Below are positions 61,773 to 64,000 of a DNA stretch of 64,000 bases, one piece after another (position 1 is the stretch's first letter; every line of letters begins with the position of its first letter). The notes under the pieces were generated by a model, which was given only the letters and a program-made list of their open reading frames with translations, did not search any database and was not told where the DNA came from. This stretch comes from Capnocytophaga sputigena (lineage in GTDB: Bacteria; Bacteroidota; Bacteroidia; Flavobacteriales; Flavobacteriaceae): positions 310,001-374,000 of the forward strand of contig NZ_UAVP01000007.1 in assembly GCF_900446695.1 (NCBI RefSeq), written 5' to 3'. The position numbers were made by a program, and so were the translations under genes.

Positions 61773-62927
61773 CTAACTCACAAAAAATCTCCTTGTACTA
61801 GCCGAAATATTTCGTATATAAGTGAGCTCTATTTTAGCTTTACCAAGAGCTTCTAACACAGTAGAATATTCTGTACCTTCAGCAAAATAAGCGATGTAAA
61901 TACCTCCATTGTACTGCAATTTTTCAAGATTAAAAGTGCTAAATACTGCTAATAATTCCTCTCTGCTGTTAGTAGTGTCAATTTCTACGATGAGTGGGGT
62001 AGGGGTGTTCTCTTGGGTAGTCTCAACATTTTCGCGGTATTGTCCGTTTTTGAGGAAAATTACCTTGTCAGATATTTTTTCCACTTCAAAGAGTTGTTGA
62101 GAGCTCAATATCAAAGCGATAGGGTGATTTACTGAGTTGGCTATCATTTTGAGGTCTTCTAATATTACCTGTTGTGCCAATACATCTAAGTTCCCTAAAG
62201 GCTCGTCTAAAAGCAATAATTCTGGCTGACGTAATAGGGTGCGCGCTAATTCAAAACGCATTTTATACCCTGATGATAGCGCATTCCAGTTTAGATTGCG
62301 GTATTTCCACAAACCTAAACGGGCAATCATTAGCAGAGTGCGTGGTTCGTTTTCTTCAGCAGGGATACCATAGCACGCCAAAGTAAATTTGAGATTGTCT
62401 TTCAAACTACCATACCATTTGTCGGTGCGTTGGGGAATGTAAGCTAATTTAGTGCGTAAATCGTATTCATTAGTGGGCGTTTTTTTGAAGTAATAGGTTA
62501 TTTCGCCCGAATTATAAGAGAGGTCGTGTGCTAAGATGCGCAAAAGGGTTGTTTTCCCATTGCCATTTTCACCTACTAAGCCATAAACTTGTCCTTTATT
62601 AATAGTAAGTGATACAGGACCTAATGAAAACATTCCCGAATTGTAGGTTTTTTTAATGTCTTTAGCAACAAGCACAGCTTTTTCAGTTATTACCTCCTCT
62701 ACGGTGCATCGCCCTACTTCTTCAAGTAAGGCAGAAGCCTTTTCTGTAAGTTGATCCAACTCATTAGGATTGTTTTCCTTCCAGTTGGTAAGTTCTATAG
62801 CCTTTAGGTAGAGAGGCATTTGTTGTGTGTCGGCTACACAATCTAAGAGTTTGCGAAAGCCTAATTCAGTATCTTTTTGTGTAAAGAATTTAAGAGCGTC
62901 TTGCACGCGGAGTTGATGTTTTGTCAT
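61773..62927 (-). CDS. ABC transporter ATP-binding protein
   Basis: A 384-aa ATPase from ATG 62927. Unusually, about 90 helical residues precede the ATPase domain. Walker A is GLVGENGNGKTTLL, the signature is LSSGYKMRFELAR and Walker B is LLLLDEPLGNLD, with a Q-loop in AYIPQRTDKWYG. A C-terminal 90-residue tail follows (PLIVEIDTTNSREELLAVF). A TTG-initiated frame extending to 62960 overlaps the promoter at 62948-62955 and is rejected. It leads an operon with four permease-like genes, so it is the shared motor of that exporter or importer. Confidence 0.92.
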   Translation of the reverse strand: MTKHQLRVQDALKFFTQKDTELGFRKLLDCVADTQQMPLYLKAIELTNWKENNPNELDQLTEKASALLEEVGRCTVEEVITEKAVLVAKDIKKTYNSGMFSLGPVSLTINKGQVYGLVGENGNGKTTLLRILAHDLSYNSGEITYYFKKTPTNEYDLRTKLAYIPQRTDKWYGSLKDNLKFTLACYGIPAEENEPRTLLMIARLGLWKYRNLNWNALSSGYKMRFELARTLLRQPELLLLDEPLGNLDVLAQQVILEDLKMIANSVNHPIALILSSQQLFEVEKISDKVIFLKNGQYRENVETTQENTPTPLIVEIDTTNSREELLAVFSTFNLEKLQYNGGIYIAYFAEGTEYSTVLEALGKAKIELTYIRNISASTRRFFVS

Positions 62928-62947
62928 AAACGAATGGTTTGATGCGA

Positions 62948-62955
62948 CAAAAGTA
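62948..62955 (-). promoter_or_regulatory. -7 promoter element of the ABC operon
   Basis: Reads TACTTTTG on the minus strand, 20 nt before the ATG at 62927. Confidence 0.65.
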
Positions 62956-63008
62956 GTCAATAATTAGTAAATTAGCAAATTAACGATAAAAAAAATCACT
63001 TTCGTAAC

Positions 63009-63037
63009 TTGTAATTCGCAATAATTTATTACCTTTG
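63009..63037 (+). promoter_or_regulatory. promoter of the phosphohexomutase gene
   Basis: TTG (63009-63011), 18 nt, TACCTTTG (63030-63037), 41 nt before the ATG. Confidence 0.7.
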
Positions 63038-63078
63038 CGCTTATTAATTCTAAATTATAAAATTTTAATTGTAAGAAT

Positions 63079-64000
63079 ATGTCTCTAATAAAATCTATAT
63101 CAGGCATTCGCGGTACTATAGGGGGAGTACCCGATGACAACTTAACCCCCATTGATGCTGTAAAATTTGCCGCTGCTTATGGCACTTGGCTCAAAAAACA
63201 TATTTATAAAACCCGTGTGAAGGTGGTTGTAGGTCGCGATGCACGTATTTCGGGTGAAATGGTGCAGAATCTCGTCCAATACACCCTTGTAGGTTTAGGA
63301 ATTGATGTGGTAGATATAGGCTTGAGTACCACCCCTACTGTGGAAGTGGCGGTTATTATGGAACAAGCCGATGGCGGTATTATCCTCACTGCCAGTCATA
63401 ATCCTAAACAGTGGAATGCCCTCAAATTGCTGAACAACAAAGGTGAGTTTCTCAACGCTCAGGAAGGCGAAGAAATCTTGCGCATTGCTGCTGCCAATGA
63501 GTTTACTTTTGCCGAAGTAGATGCACTAGGGCATATCACTCACAACGATACTTATATACAACGCCATATCGATGCGGTGCTTTCGCTCTTGCCATTAGCA
63601 ACTTTGGAAGCTATTCGCAAACGCAAATTCAAAGTAGCGGTCGATGCTGTAAACTCTACTGGAGGTATTGCTATCCCACTTTTGTTAGAACGCTTGGGTG
63701 CTGAGGTGGTACCACTCTACTGTGAACCTAACGGTCAGTTCCCGCATAATCCCGAACCTCTTAAAGAATATCTTTCTGATATTTGTGCTAAGGTATTGGA
63801 AGTAAAAGCCGATTTAGGGGTGGTGGTAGACCCCGATGTAGACCGCCTTGCGCTTATTACCGAAGAAGGCGAAATGTTTGGTGAAGAATATACCCTTGTT
63901 GCCTGCGCCGATTATTACCTCGGTAAAAAGAAAGGAAATGTGGTGTCTAATCTCTCCTCTTCACGTGCTTTGCGCGATATAGCCGAAAAACACGGGGTAG
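63079..64000 (+). CDS. glmM: phosphoglucosamine mutase / phosphomannomutase family, 5' part
   Basis: Alpha-D-phosphohexomutase; the Bacteroidota form usually serves to make glucosamine-1-phosphate for UDP-GlcNAc. 307 codons are visible and the gene runs off the window. The start is MSLIKSISGIRGTIGG. The phosphorylated catalytic Ser106 is in ILTASHNPKQWNALKL, and the metal-binding loop VVVDPDVDRLALI is near residue 255. Whether the preferred sugar is glucosamine or mannose phosphate cannot be decided from this part alone. Confidence 0.9.
   Translation, partial: MSLIKSISGIRGTIGGVPDDNLTPIDAVKFAAAYGTWLKKHIYKTRVKVVVGRDARISGEMVQNLVQYTLVGLGIDVVDIGLSTTPTVEVAVIMEQADGGIILTASHNPKQWNALKLLNNKGEFLNAQEGEEILRIAAANEFTFAEVDALGHITHNDTYIQRHIDAVLSLLPLATLEAIRKRKFKVAVDAVNSTGGIAIPLLLERLGAEVVPLYCEPNGQFPHNPEPLKEYLSDICAKVLEVKADLGVVVDPDVDRLALITEEGEMFGEEYTLVACADYYLGKKKGNVVSNLSSSRALRDIAEKHGV

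Overview
The window looks like chromosomal DNA from a member of the Bacteroidota, family Flavobacteriaceae, most likely an oral or host-associated Capnocytophaga-type organism (genus is inference). The evidence is: AT-rich spacers; promoters of the Bacteroidota kind (TAnnTTTG, often with TTG about 19 nt upstream); an S46 dipeptidyl-peptidase; TonB-dependent receptors with carboxypeptidase-like N-termini; a DUF4249 lipoprotein; a type IX secretion (T9SS) type-B substrate beside a PorP/SprF protein; and a GH110/GH20 glycosidase pair that fits growth on host glycans.

Layout. 1-8.7 kb: a DPP11-like peptidase (cut by the window edge), dGTPase, tRNA-Asp, then a run of a HAD phosphatase, an acyl-ACP thioesterase, GH110 alpha-1,3-galactosidase and GH20 hexosaminidase. 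8.7-18.4 kb: envelope genes (OstA-like, OmpA-like lipoprotein, TonB receptor plus DUF4249 partner, PorP/SprF, secreted metalloprotease). 18.4-29.4 kb: aroB, then an accessory stretch, all on the minus strand, with a WYL regulator, a cPPRD-like small protein, a PD-(D/E)XK nuclease, a metallophosphoesterase, a uracil-DNA-glycosylase-like protein and four tandem paralogues of an unrecognised YD-repeat-like family. 29.4-39.4 kb: housekeeping genes (tsaE, menC, mnmD, ilvE, tRNA-Arg, dnaB, a GH3-like adenylate-forming enzyme) and two secreted proteins of unknown function.

39.4-45.5 kb holds eleven tandem genes with TonB C-terminal domains: two complete TonB energy transducers, each followed by a strong hairpin and then a run of short secreted proteins consisting of little more than the TonB C-terminal domain. 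Beyond it are vanZ-like, gcvH, accA, lysS, a FucP-like sugar transporter, a second large TonB receptor, a SpecificRecomb-family membrane protein, an ABC ATPase followed by four paralogous membrane proteins, and the start of a phosphoglucosamine/phosphomannomutase gene.

The two most interesting signals are the TonB array (two tonB-hairpin-mini-TonB modules) and a 17-bp inverted-repeat motif found exactly 10 nt upstream of the -7 element of three minus-strand promoters. Those promoters drive the cPPRD-WYL operon and both operons of the YD-like paralogues. The arrangement suggests a small autoregulated regulon under the WYL protein, possibly a stress or defence system.
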